Source of the DNA: a bacterium
GTDB taxonomy: Bacteria; Actinomycetota; Acidimicrobiia; Spongiisociales; ZC4RG35
Direction: 5' to 3'
DNA length: 64,000 nt
Assembly (NCBI GenBank): GCA_028819345.1
Contig: JAPPLW010000082.1
Coordinates: 1-64,000 of the forward strand
Positions 24,847 through 32,874 of this stretch are shown one piece after another. The translations under genes and the position numbers were made by a program. Under the pieces are notes generated by a model. The model saw only the letters and a program-made list of their open reading frames with translations, did not search any database and had not been told where the DNA came from. The number at the start of each line of letters is the position of its first letter. Position 1 is the first letter of the stretch.

Positions 24847-25857
24847 TCAGGGGTATGAAACCTGAGGCTGGAGCCCCACCACCCGGACCTGGCCCTGCTC
24901 CATCTCCAGGAACACCAGCCAGGTGGACCAGTCGAGTCCCCCGAACTCCTCGTTGTCCCCGGGATCATGGATGGCGACCCACGGGAAGTTGGCAAACGCC
25001 GAGGAGATGGCCGATCCCGGCAGGACCGCGTTGGTGCCCAGCGTGAGACCCCCCACCTCGATTTCCACGTCCTCGTCGAGGTAGTCGGCCAGGAAGGGGT
25101 CGGCGATCACCTGCTTCCAGGTGCCGACGGTCGCATCGCCCTGCTGATCGGCTGAGGCTCCGGTGTTGGACCACCGCAGTTCGGTGTCGTCGTCCCCCAG
25201 GCCGGATAGCTCGTCGGGCTCCCAGCGGCGCAGGTTCTGGTCGTGGTAGATGACGAAGAGGCCTCTCCAGGACACCGTGTCGGCCAGGCCGTTGCCCAGC
25301 ACCAGGGCGTTGGCGAAGTTGTCCAGAGCCGCCTTCCACTCCCACTCGGCCTCGACCTTTTCGGGCGACCAGATCTCGGTGAGGTAGTAGCCGTAGGCCC
25401 ATCCCCAGGTGTCCTCGGCGATGAGTTCGTGCCACACCCGGCCATTCACCACTTCCAGGACGCCGGTGGGGGCCAGTCCCGCCTGGGCGGGGAGGAGTTC
25501 GCCCACGATGGGATTGTCGGTGCCGGGTCCCTCCCTGAAGTTCAAGCTGTTATCCGCCTCGCCGGGGGCGAGCAGCACCACTCCCAGGCGGCGCCCGGGT
25601 GGAAGGGTGGTGGTAGTGGTTGTCGGCGGGGGCAGGGTGGAGGTGGTCACCACGTCCGGTTGAGTCCCGTCTGCGCCGGCCGCGGTCTCCTGGGTGCCCG
25701 ACTCCGCCTCCGCCGCGGTGGTCTCTCCCTCCGCGACGGTCTCTTCGCCATCCGGCGTCGTCTCATCGTCCCCGCCGCAGGCCGCCCCCAGCAGAGCGAG
25801 CACCAGAACCGTCCAGAGCAACAGTCGAAGGGGATTCCGGGCCTTGACTCCAAACAT
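24847..25857 (-). CDS. Secreted lipoprotein with SH3-like segment, unknown function
   Basis: This 336-aa protein has a signal peptide with lipobox LGAACGG (Cys about residue 27), a long acidic Thr/Glu/Pro linker (about 30-90), and a bacterial SH3-like segment (LNFREGPGTDNPIVGELLPA) followed by a C-terminal domain of about 200 residues that I do not recognise. It would sit on the outer face of the membrane, perhaps bound to cell wall. ATG at 25857 is chosen because a TATTCT box ends 8 nt before it and the signal peptide begins there. Confidence 0.7.
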   Translation of the reverse strand: MFGVKARNPLRLLLWTVLVLALLGAACGGDDETTPDGEETVAEGETTAAEAESGTQETAAGADGTQPDVVTTSTLPPPTTTTTTLPPGRRLGVVLLAPGEADNSLNFREGPGTDNPIVGELLPAQAGLAPTGVLEVVNGRVWHELIAEDTWGWAYGYYLTEIWSPEKVEAEWEWKAALDNFANALVLGNGLADTVSWRGLFVIYHDQNLRRWEPDELSGLGDDDTELRWSNTGASADQQGDATVGTWKQVIADPFLADYLDEDVEIEVGGLTLGTNAVLPGSAISSAFANFPWVAIHDPGDNEEFGGLDWSTWLVFLEMEQGQVRVVGLQPQVSYP

Positions 25858-25865
25858 GTCTGCCC

Positions 25866-25871
25866 AGAATA
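25866..25871 (-). promoter_or_regulatory. -10 box TATTCT of the SH3 lipoprotein gene
   Basis: TATTCT on the minus strand ends 8 nt before the ATG at 25857, without a Shine-Dalgarno sequence. Confidence 0.45.
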
Positions 25872-25928
25872 GTAACAACCCACGAGGTACCAACACCACC
25901 TACCCCCCGGAGGAAAACGCCGCCGCGG

Positions 25929-26780
25929 CTAGGGCCGCTCTCCCCTTCCCAACCGAAGGTTGACGTCATCCACCACCCCCAACAACTCCAACGGCTCGTC
26001 GATCACATAGTGGGCCCCCGCCTCCCACAGGATCCGGCGGGCGGCCGCCAGGCGTTCGGACACTTCCTCGGGTGACCAGGACCGGGCCTCTGACAGGCTG
26101 TGAGCGTTCATGTAGTTGCCGTACCGGGCGATCCCGACCGACCAACATCCGGCCTCCAGCCCCTCCTCGACTCCCGAGGTGGTGTCGTCCACCTTCACCA
26201 CCGCCTGGATGGGATGGACATCCAGGAGATCGAGGTTGCGGTAGAGCATGAAAGGCCTGGGCCGGGCGCCGTGGGCCACCTCGTCCCCGGCCACCGTGCA
26301 GTCGGGGTGAAACCCCTGTTCGCGGGCCCGCACCAATAGGACATCCACCATCGAGCGGACGAACCCGGTGGTCACGCCGATTTTGACGCCGTACTCGCTC
26401 TGCAGCCCGGCGGCCATCTCCACCACCCCCGGCAGCAACTCCGCATGCTCGGGAAGACACTCGATCGTGAGGGGGACGAAATCCTCGAACATCCCCCGCG
26501 CGTCGGCCTGGTCGGGAGCCCTCCCATGGACGGCCCGCCAGCGTTCTGAGATGGCGGGCATCTCGAGCAGGCGCCGGATGTGAAGGTCCTTGGTCAAGCC
26601 CATCGGGCCCCGGGCCTCCGACATGGTGATCTCCACCCCCCTCCTCCTGAACACCTCCACGAACACCCGGGCCGGGGCCAGCACGTAGGCGTCCACCACG
26701 GTCCCGCTCCAGTCGAGAATCACCCCTCGAACCGGACCCCGGTAGGACCGTTCTACGCGCCGGCTTTGATCGGACGTCAT
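25929..26780 (-). CDS. phnX: Phosphonoacetaldehyde hydrolase-like HAD protein
   Basis: This 283-aa HAD-superfamily enzyme matches PhnX, which splits phosphonoacetaldehyde into acetaldehyde and phosphate. The nucleophile Asp is in VILDWSGTVVDAYV; the Schiff-base lysine is in GPMGLTKDLHIRR, the hallmark that separates PhnX from other HADs; KVDDTTSGVEEGLEAG is motif IV. The family usually reads DWAGT; here it is DWSGT. No PhnW transaminase or phosphonate transporter is adjacent, so the source of substrate is unclear. It is divergent from the lut operon. Confidence 0.82.
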   Translation of the reverse strand: MTSDQSRRVERSYRGPVRGVILDWSGTVVDAYVLAPARVFVEVFRRRGVEITMSEARGPMGLTKDLHIRRLLEMPAISERWRAVHGRAPDQADARGMFEDFVPLTIECLPEHAELLPGVVEMAAGLQSEYGVKIGVTTGFVRSMVDVLLVRAREQGFHPDCTVAGDEVAHGARPRPFMLYRNLDLLDVHPIQAVVKVDDTTSGVEEGLEAGCWSVGIARYGNYMNAHSLSEARSWSPEEVSERLAAARRILWEAGAHYVIDEPLELLGVVDDVNLRLGRGERP

Positions 26781-26819
26781 GCCCTACAGTCTGGCAAGTT
26801 CACCCGCCTATCCGTAGTA

Positions 26820-27593
26820 ATGTCTCAATCCATGTCCGAGACCGTCCAGTTGTTCGTGACCTGCATAATCGACGCGGTGTTCCCCCAGGTAGGGCGGGAT
26901 GTGGTGGAGGAACTGGAGCGGAACGGGGCGGAGGTGGAGTTCCCCGCCAACCAGACATGCTGCGGACAGCCCGCCTACAACGCAGGCCACCACCGGGAGT
27001 CGACCGAGGTGCTGTTGCACAACCTGGAGGTGTTGGACCGGACGGGCGGCCCGATAGTGATCCCGTCGGGGTCCTGCGCGGACTTTCTCATCCATCACGG
27101 CCCGCGGCTGGCGTCCGGAGACCCGGAGAAGGCCGCCATGGCCGAACGGGTGGCGGCGCGGATCCGGGAGTTCACCTCCTACGTCACCGAACAGCGGGAA
27201 CGGGCCGCGACAGTCGACGCCGAGACCCAAGACCGGTCCCCCGCCCGCCGGGCCTTCTATCACCCCTCATGCCACGCCCTGCGCGGCCTGGGCCTGCGAC
27301 GGGAGGGAGAGTCGCTCCTGGAATCGGTGCGGGGGGTGGAACGGGTCGAGATCGAGGGCGCCGAGGAGTGCTGTGGATTCGGCGGCCTGTTCGCCCTGGA
27401 GATGCCCGAGGTCTCCACCGAGATAATGAACACCAAGCTGGACCGGTTGGAAGAAGCCGGTGTGGAGATGCTGGTAGGAGGGGACGCGGCTTGTCTGATC
27501 CACCTGGAGGGGGGCCTCCGGCGGCGTGAGAACCCCATGCAGGTGGTGCACATCGCGTCGGCGATCGCCACCGGCCGGGGGGACCGCCGATGA
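26820..27593 (+). CDS. lutA: Lactate utilization protein A (Fe-S oxidoreductase, CCG domains)
   Basis: This 257-aa protein has the two cysteine-rich CCG domains of LutA/YkgE: TCCGQPAYNAG and ECCGFGGLFA, each with a partner Cys region (GSCADFL, HPSCHALRGLG). With LutB and LutC it forms an iron-sulfur L-lactate dehydrogenase feeding electrons to the chain. ATG at 26820 is used; ATG at 26832 is possible. Its stop overlaps the lutB start by 4 bp (ATGA). Confidence 0.92.
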   Translation: MSQSMSETVQLFVTCIIDAVFPQVGRDVVEELERNGAEVEFPANQTCCGQPAYNAGHHRESTEVLLHNLEVLDRTGGPIVIPSGSCADFLIHHGPRLASGDPEKAAMAERVAARIREFTSYVTEQRERAATVDAETQDRSPARRAFYHPSCHALRGLGLRREGESLLESVRGVERVEIEGAEECCGFGGLFALEMPEVSTEIMNTKLDRLEEAGVEMLVGGDAACLIHLEGGLRRRENPMQVVHIASAIATGRGDRR

Positions 27594-28993
27594 GCCAGCC
27601 GGTCACCTTCCGCCGCCGGGCCGTCGGGGAGATGGGCACCCGCAAGCCGGCGGCCGTGGGACGGGCGGCCCGGAGGTTCATGGGGAAGCGCCAGTGGGCG
27701 GTCGACGACTTCACGCCCATGGAGGAGACCCGCGACCGGGCCCGGATGATCCGCCTCCACACCCTGGCCAACCTCCACACCTACCTCGACCAGTTCGCCG
27801 ACTCGGTGGAACGAAACGGCGGCCAGGTGCTCTGGGCGGCCGACGCGGCGGAGGCCAACCGGCTCATCTCCGAGGTGGTCGCGAGGAAGGAGGGCTCCCT
27901 GGTGATCAAGTCCAAGTCGATGGTCACCGAGGAACTCGACCTCAACGCCCACCTGCAGGCCGAGGGGCACACGGTGGTGGAGACCGACCTGGGGGAGTTC
28001 ATCGTCCAGTTGGCCGAGGACCACCCCTCCCACATCATCGCCCCGGTGATGCACCTCACCCGCCAGGACATCGGGGAGTTGTTTCACAGGCGGCTGGAGA
28101 TCCCCTACACCGACGATCCCGAGGAACTCAACGCGGTCGCCCGCCGCCACCTGCGCCGTTTCTTTCTCTCTGCGGACGTGGGCATCTCGGGAGTGAACAC
28201 CGGAGTGGCGGAGACCGGGTCGATCATCACCGTCACCAACGAGGGCAACGGATGGTTGACCACCGCCGCTCCCCGGACCCACATCGCCGTCATGGGCATG
28301 GAGAGGCTGGTCCCCACCTTCGCCGACGCGGCGACCATCGTGGAGGTCTTGGCCCGTTCGGCCACCGGCCAGCGGCTCAGCGTGTACACCAACGTGGTGT
28401 CCGGGCCGAGGAGGCCAGGCGACCCGGACGGACCCGACGAGTTCGTGGTGGTGATCGTGGACAACGGACGCAGCGGGGTGCTGTCCACCGACGCCTCCGA
28501 GATACTGGCTTGCATCCGATGCGGGGCGTGCCTGAACGTCTGCCCGGTGTTCCGGGAGGTAGGCGGCCACGCCTACGGGCAGGTCTATTCGGGACCGGTG
28601 GGGTCGGTGCTGGCCCCCGGTTTGGCGGGGTTCACCGATGCGGTGGACCTGCCCTTCGCCTCCAGTTTGTGCGGAGCGTGCCGAGAGGTGTGCCCGGTGC
28701 GGATCGACATCCCGAAGCTCCTGGTGCACCAGCGGGTGCGGGCAACCAGGGAGAACGACCCCTTCCGGTGGTTGGGGCCCGGGCTGTCGCTCTACGCACA
28801 GGCGGCCAAGCGGCCCAGGGTCTGGAAGAGCCTCCTGGCCGCCGGGCGGATGGCAGGCCGGCTGAAGGGGAAAGGCGAGTGGTTCCACCGCCTGCCCTTC
28901 CACGCCAAGGGATGGACCCAGAGCCGGGACTTCCCCGCGCCGGCCCGAGAGTCCTTCCGCCAGTGGTGGAAGGAGAACCGCGATGGATCGTAG
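27590..28993 (+). CDS. lutB: Lactate utilization protein B (LUD domain, 2x[4Fe-4S])
   Basis: This 467-aa protein has the LUD domain (about 70-300, VIKSKSMVTEELDLNAHL, GISGVNTGVAETGSI) and a ferredoxin-like C-terminal part with CIRCGACLNVCPVF and CGACREVCPV, the two [4Fe-4S] sites. It is the central subunit of the LutABC L-lactate oxidation system. It overlaps lutA by 4 bp and lutC by 11 bp, so the three are one operon. Confidence 0.94.
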   Translation: MSQPVTFRRRAVGEMGTRKPAAVGRAARRFMGKRQWAVDDFTPMEETRDRARMIRLHTLANLHTYLDQFADSVERNGGQVLWAADAAEANRLISEVVARKEGSLVIKSKSMVTEELDLNAHLQAEGHTVVETDLGEFIVQLAEDHPSHIIAPVMHLTRQDIGELFHRRLEIPYTDDPEELNAVARRHLRRFFLSADVGISGVNTGVAETGSIITVTNEGNGWLTTAAPRTHIAVMGMERLVPTFADAATIVEVLARSATGQRLSVYTNVVSGPRRPGDPDGPDEFVVVIVDNGRSGVLSTDASEILACIRCGACLNVCPVFREVGGHAYGQVYSGPVGSVLAPGLAGFTDAVDLPFASSLCGACREVCPVRIDIPKLLVHQRVRATRENDPFRWLGPGLSLYAQAAKRPRVWKSLLAAGRMAGRLKGKGEWFHRLPFHAKGWTQSRDFPAPARESFRQWWKENRDGS

Positions 28994-29636
28994 CCGGTTT
29001 CTCCAGCGGGTCGAGGAGGCCGCGGGTGCAGGCACCCTTCCCGAGTTTCCTGCCCCACACCCCGGCCCGGCCCTTCCCGTCCTGGCCGAGGTGGACCTGA
29101 CCCCGCACTTCGTCGAGGCCTTCGAATTGCTGGACGGGGTGGTGCACCACCGGTCGCCCGTGGAGGTGATCTCGGGGATCATGGAGGAGCGAGGCGCCGA
29201 GGAATTCCTGGCCTGGGACCAGGAGCACCTCCCCGCCGACGGACTGCTGGCCGCGCTGGCCGAGAGAGGGTACCGGCGGGCGTCCAGTTGCCTGCCGTCC
29301 GATCCCGAGGGTCGGGTCCCCCATCAGATGGGCTACATGGACGCGGTGGTGGGGGTCTCGGCGGCGCTTGCGGCCTTTGCGGAGTCCGGCTCGGTGGTGG
29401 TTGCCTCCGGGAAAGGGCGCTCCCGCCTGGCCTCGGTGATCCCGGCGGTGCACGTGGTGCTGGTACCCACCGACCGGATCTTTCGCTCCCTCTCCCACTG
29501 GGCGGCCCATGCCGAGGAACCGGGCAGTCTCGCCAACCTGGTGTTCGTAACCGGCCCGAGCCGCACCGGCGACATAGAGCTGACCCTCACCAAGGGCGTG
29601 CACGGTCCCGGTGAGATCCACGCCGTGCTGCTGTGA
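28983..29636 (+). CDS. lutC: Lactate utilization protein C (LUD domain)
   Basis: This 217-aa protein has the LUD fold and its signature TGPSRTGDIELTLTKGVHGP near the C-terminus. It is the third subunit of the L-lactate oxidation system. Its start lies within the end of lutB and its stop overlaps the GTG of the next aminotransferase by 4 bp, so a fourth gene is coupled to this operon. Confidence 0.92.
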   Translation: MDRSRFLQRVEEAAGAGTLPEFPAPHPGPALPVLAEVDLTPHFVEAFELLDGVVHHRSPVEVISGIMEERGAEEFLAWDQEHLPADGLLAALAERGYRRASSCLPSDPEGRVPHQMGYMDAVVGVSAALAAFAESGSVVVASGKGRSRLASVIPAVHVVLVPTDRIFRSLSHWAAHAEEPGSLANLVFVTGPSRTGDIELTLTKGVHGPGEIHAVLL

Positions 29637-30787
29637 CCGTCGCCAGCCGCCTCCGGCCGTTCGGGAACACCATCTTCACCGAGATATCCCATCGCGCCCG
29701 CCAGCGCGGGGCGATCGATCTCGGGCAGGGCTTCCCCGACTTCGAGGGTCCGGACTTCGTGAAGAGGGCCGCCAAGTCGGGGATCGACGTCGAGTCCAAC
29801 CAGTACCCGCCGTCCATGGGCCTTCCGGTCCTGCGAGAACGGATCGCCGCCGGCTTCCAAACTCAAACCGGGATCGCAGTGGACCCGGACAGCAACGTGA
29901 CGGTCACGTCCGGGTGCACCGAGGCGCTGGCGGCCTCCTTCCTGGGCCTCGTGGAGCCGGGCGAGCGGGTGATCCTCCTCGAGCCGTGGTACGACGCCTA
30001 CCCGGTGGGATGCGCCCTGGCCGGGGCCCTCCCCCGGTTCGTGACGCTCCGCCCACCCGACTTCCGGCTGCCCGAGGCCGAGTTGCGGGCGGCGTTCGCC
30101 GAAGGCGCCCGGGCGATCGTGTTCAACACGCCCCACAACCCGACCGGCCGGGTCTTCGATCACGATGAACTGGCGCTGGTGGCCGAACTGTGCGTCTCCC
30201 ACGACGTCACCGCCTTCACCGACGAGGTCTACGAGCACATCCGATTCGACGGGAAAGCCCATCTCTCCCTGGCTTCCTACCCGGGGATGTGGGAGAGGAC
30301 CGTGACCATGTCATCGGTGGGCAAGAGCTTCTCTCTGACCGGATGGAAAACCGGATGGGCGGTGGCGCCCGAGGACCTCACCGCCGGGGTGAGAGCCGCC
30401 CACCAGTTCCTCACCTTCACCACTCCCAACCCCATGCAGCACGGGACCGCCGTCGCCCTTTCCGCCCCCCAGGAGTATTTCGAGGAGTTGCGCGCCCTGT
30501 ACACCTCCCGGAGAGACCTTCTGGCGGAGGGACTGGACCGGCTGGGCTTCGGCGTTTACACCCCCGAGGGCACCTACTTCCTGCTGGCCGACCACCGCCC
30601 CTTCGGCTTCTCCGACGACGTGGCCTTTGTCAACCATGTGATTGAACACGTGGGGGTGGCGGCCATCCCGCCGTCGGTGTTCTACAACGATCCGGCGGAC
30701 GGCGCCGAACTGGTCCGCTTCGCCTTCTGCAAGAGCGAGGACACGCTCCGTTCGGCCCTCCGGCGGTTGGAGGGAATCAGGAGGTGA
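29633..30787 (+). CDS. Class I/II aminotransferase (KAT/YbdL-like)
   Basis: This 384-aa fold-type I PLP enzyme has IDLGQGFPDFEGP, the PLP-binding lysine in SSVGKSFSLTGWKTGWA, and FNTPHNPTGRVF. These match the kynurenine/methionine aminotransferase (KAT, YbdL) branch. GTG at 29633 overlaps the lutC stop (GTGA). A link to lactate may be that transamination products (2-oxo acids) are handled together, but that is only inferred from the overlap. Its 3' end overlaps the convergent quinone reductase gene by 11 bp. Confidence 0.88.
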   Translation: MTVASRLRPFGNTIFTEISHRARQRGAIDLGQGFPDFEGPDFVKRAAKSGIDVESNQYPPSMGLPVLRERIAAGFQTQTGIAVDPDSNVTVTSGCTEALAASFLGLVEPGERVILLEPWYDAYPVGCALAGALPRFVTLRPPDFRLPEAELRAAFAEGARAIVFNTPHNPTGRVFDHDELALVAELCVSHDVTAFTDEVYEHIRFDGKAHLSLASYPGMWERTVTMSSVGKSFSLTGWKTGWAVAPEDLTAGVRAAHQFLTFTTPNPMQHGTAVALSAPQEYFEELRALYTSRRDLLAEGLDRLGFGVYTPEGTYFLLADHRPFGFSDDVAFVNHVIEHVGVAAIPPSVFYNDPADGAELVRFAFCKSEDTLRSALRRLEGIRR

Positions 30788-31745
30788 GGATCACCTTTCC
30801 GGTGGTCTCCCTGCCCTCCAGCATCCGGTGCGCCCTGGCCGCTTCCGCCATGGGAATGCTGTGGCCGATCCGCAGGCCCAACTCGCCGCTGATCAACATC
30901 TCGAACAAGGAGGAGGCCGTCTCCAAGAGTTCGGCGCGGGTCGCCATGTAATCGCCCATCGTGGGACGGGTCAGGAACAGCGACCCTTCCTGGGTGAGGC
31001 GCAGCGGCGCCACCGGGGGCACCGGCCCGCTGGCGTTGCCGAAGGTGACCATCATCCCCCGGGGCCGAAGCAGGGTGAGTCCCCGATCGAAGGTGGCGGC
31101 GCCCACCCCGTCATACACCACGTCGAGTGGTCGGGGGCCGGCGATCTCCTCCACCGCATCCCCGAAGTCGGTCTCCCGGTAACAGATGACATGGTCGGCC
31201 CCGGCGCTCTCGGCCAGCCGGCCCTTCTCCGCGGACCCCACCGTGGTGAACACCTCCGCCCCGCGTCGCTTGGCCAACTGGATCAGGAGCAGCCCAACGC
31301 CTCCCGCCCCGGCGTGCACCAGCGCCCGATCGCCCTCCGACAGGGGAAAAGTGGCATTCGCCAGGAAGTAAGCCGTGATACCCTGCAGCAGCAACCCGGC
31401 CGCCGACTCGATCTCCACGCCCGGAGGCACCGGAACCATCCTCTCGGCCGGCCCCACCACCTGCTCCGCGTAGGAGCCCAGGCAGGTGCTCCACGCCACC
31501 CGGTCCCCCACCTCGATCCCCTCCGTCCCCTCACCCAGTTCCCGGACCACCCCCGCCCCCTCCAACCCGGGCGTGAAGGGGAGTCCCACCGGATAGAGGC
31601 CGGTCCGGTGATAGGTGTCGATGTAGTTCACTCCGGCGGCCAGCACGGTGACCAGCGCCTCTCCGGGACCCGGGCGGGGATCGGTAACCTCCCTCCACTC
31701 CATGTGGCCGGGGCCGCCGTAGTCCTCCACCCTTATTGCCTGCAT
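30777..31745 (-). CDS. Quinone oxidoreductase, zinc-independent MDR family
   Basis: This 322-aa protein has the QorA pattern: AAGVNYIDTYHRTGLYPVGL, PGLEGAGVV, and the NADPH-binding VHAGAGGVGLLLIQLAKRRG. There are no zinc-binding Cys residues. It reduces quinones with NADPH in the cytoplasm. ATG at 31745 has GGAGG about 5 nt upstream. It overlaps the end of the aminotransferase gene on the opposite strand. Confidence 0.9.
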   Translation of the reverse strand: MQAIRVEDYGGPGHMEWREVTDPRPGPGEALVTVLAAGVNYIDTYHRTGLYPVGLPFTPGLEGAGVVRELGEGTEGIEVGDRVAWSTCLGSYAEQVVGPAERMVPVPPGVEIESAAGLLLQGITAYFLANATFPLSEGDRALVHAGAGGVGLLLIQLAKRRGAEVFTTVGSAEKGRLAESAGADHVICYRETDFGDAVEEIAGPRPLDVVYDGVGAATFDRGLTLLRPRGMMVTFGNASGPVPPVAPLRLTQEGSLFLTRPTMGDYMATRAELLETASSLFEMLISGELGLRIGHSIPMAEAARAHRMLEGRETTGKVILTS

Positions 31746-31824
31746 CCAACCTCCATGTTCGGTGTTTCAAAGTGTATCCCGAGGCGTGGTGACGAGAAGC
31801 GTTCGAAAGGAAGGCCACCCCGTC

Positions 31825-31830
31825 TAAGCT
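31825..31830 (+). promoter_or_regulatory. -10 box TAAGCT of the MoaD-membrane fusion gene
   Basis: TAAGCT ends 7 nt before the ATG at 31838, without a ribosome binding site. Confidence 0.45.
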
Positions 31831-31837
31831 GGTAAAC

Positions 31838-32830
31838 ATGCCGAGAGTACGTCTTTTCGCGGGCCTGCGGGAGGCGGCGCGCACCTCGGAGTTGGAGATC
31901 GAGGGCGCCACGGTGGGCGAGGTGTTGGAGGCCGCCTCATCCCGCTTCGGAACCCAGTTCGCCGAGGGCCTGGCCACCGCCAAGATATGGCGCAACGGGG
32001 AAGAAGTGGACACCGTCGCGGCGGTCGGCCCCGAGGACGAGATCGCGCTCCTGCCTCCAGTCTCGGGCGGTTCCGTCGCCTGGGGAAGAGAACTGGGCTC
32101 AGGGGGCGCCGCCACCCTCGTGGTGGTGGCCGCGCTGGTGCTGGGCAACATGGTGGGAGAACAGGACCTGTGGACACCGATCCTGGCTGCGATGGTGGGG
32201 CTGTGGACTTTCGACGTGGTGGGCGCCGCATCGGAACGGGGACACGACCTGGCGATCGGATCCCTTCTGGCGGGCCAGATCGCGGCGATGGCGCTCATCC
32301 ACCTGCTGGGCCCCTCCGCCCTCTTGCCCGCCCTGGCCATGGGAGTGATCTTCCCCCTGGGCGCGGCGACCTTCGTGCCCCGGCGGCGCCACCTCACCTC
32401 CCTGGGCATCGCAGCCGGTGTGGGGGCGCTGAGTTGCGGCGCGGTTGCGTCCCTGATGCTGGCCAGGACGGTGTTCGAGCCGGGCGGTCGGACCGTCGGA
32501 TTCTTCCTGCTGGTGGTGGTCGGCACCATCATCCTGGCGGAGGCCGTTCGCCGGATGCGGTCCAACCGGCTGCTGAACCGCCAGAACACAGTGGTGATCG
32601 GAGTGGTGGCCCTGTCAATCATCGGGGCGGTGCTGTGGGGGTTCTCCGTCACCGACTTCCTCCTGATCGGATTCGGACTGTCCGCCGCCTATCTGGCCGG
32701 GGAAGGCTTCGGCACGGTGCTTCGCTCCGGGCGGCTCTGGTCCAGTCCCCTGCCCGGCATCCTGTCGAGCCTGGATGGACCTCTCTGCGCCGGATTGGTG
32801 TTTTTCGCCCTGCTCACACTGATCCTCTGA
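31838..32830 (+). CDS. MoaD/ThiS-type ubiquitin-like domain fused to a multi-pass membrane domain
   Basis: Residues 1-78 of this 330-aa protein are a full MoaD-type beta-grasp domain: PRVRLFAGLREAA at the start and EIALLPPVSGG at its end. In MoaD that Gly-Gly is the free C-terminus that becomes a thiocarboxylate. Here G77-G78 are followed by 252 more residues that form about seven to eight hydrophobic helices. The last part (GEGFGTVLRSG, PLPGILSSLDGPLCAGLVFF) faintly resembles the end of CDP-diacylglycerol synthase but lacks its Asp pairs. Either the GG is released by a protease, giving a membrane-stored sulfur carrier, or the domain is structural. No moa or thi gene is adjacent. Confidence 0.75.
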   Translation: MPRVRLFAGLREAARTSELEIEGATVGEVLEAASSRFGTQFAEGLATAKIWRNGEEVDTVAAVGPEDEIALLPPVSGGSVAWGRELGSGGAATLVVVAALVLGNMVGEQDLWTPILAAMVGLWTFDVVGAASERGHDLAIGSLLAGQIAAMALIHLLGPSALLPALAMGVIFPLGAATFVPRRRHLTSLGIAAGVGALSCGAVASLMLARTVFEPGGRTVGFFLLVVVGTIILAEAVRRMRSNRLLNRQNTVVIGVVALSIIGAVLWGFSVTDFLLIGFGLSAAYLAGEGFGTVLRSGRLWSSPLPGILSSLDGPLCAGLVFFALLTLIL

Positions 32831-32861
32831 AGGCGCCCCACCATTAGCGGGGCGGAACCTT

Positions 32862-32867
32862 TAACCT
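32862..32867 (+). promoter_or_regulatory. -10 box TAACCT of the M23-GNAT-mshA-ybjN operon
   Basis: TAACCT ends 7 nt before the ATG at 32875, so the operon mRNA is probably leaderless. Confidence 0.45.
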
Positions 32868-32874
32868 ATCCGAC

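Noticed and set aside
27260-29182. 640-codon minus-strand open frame opposite lutB/lutC
   Set aside because: Low-complexity composition and no family motifs; it lies antisense to strongly conserved lut genes.
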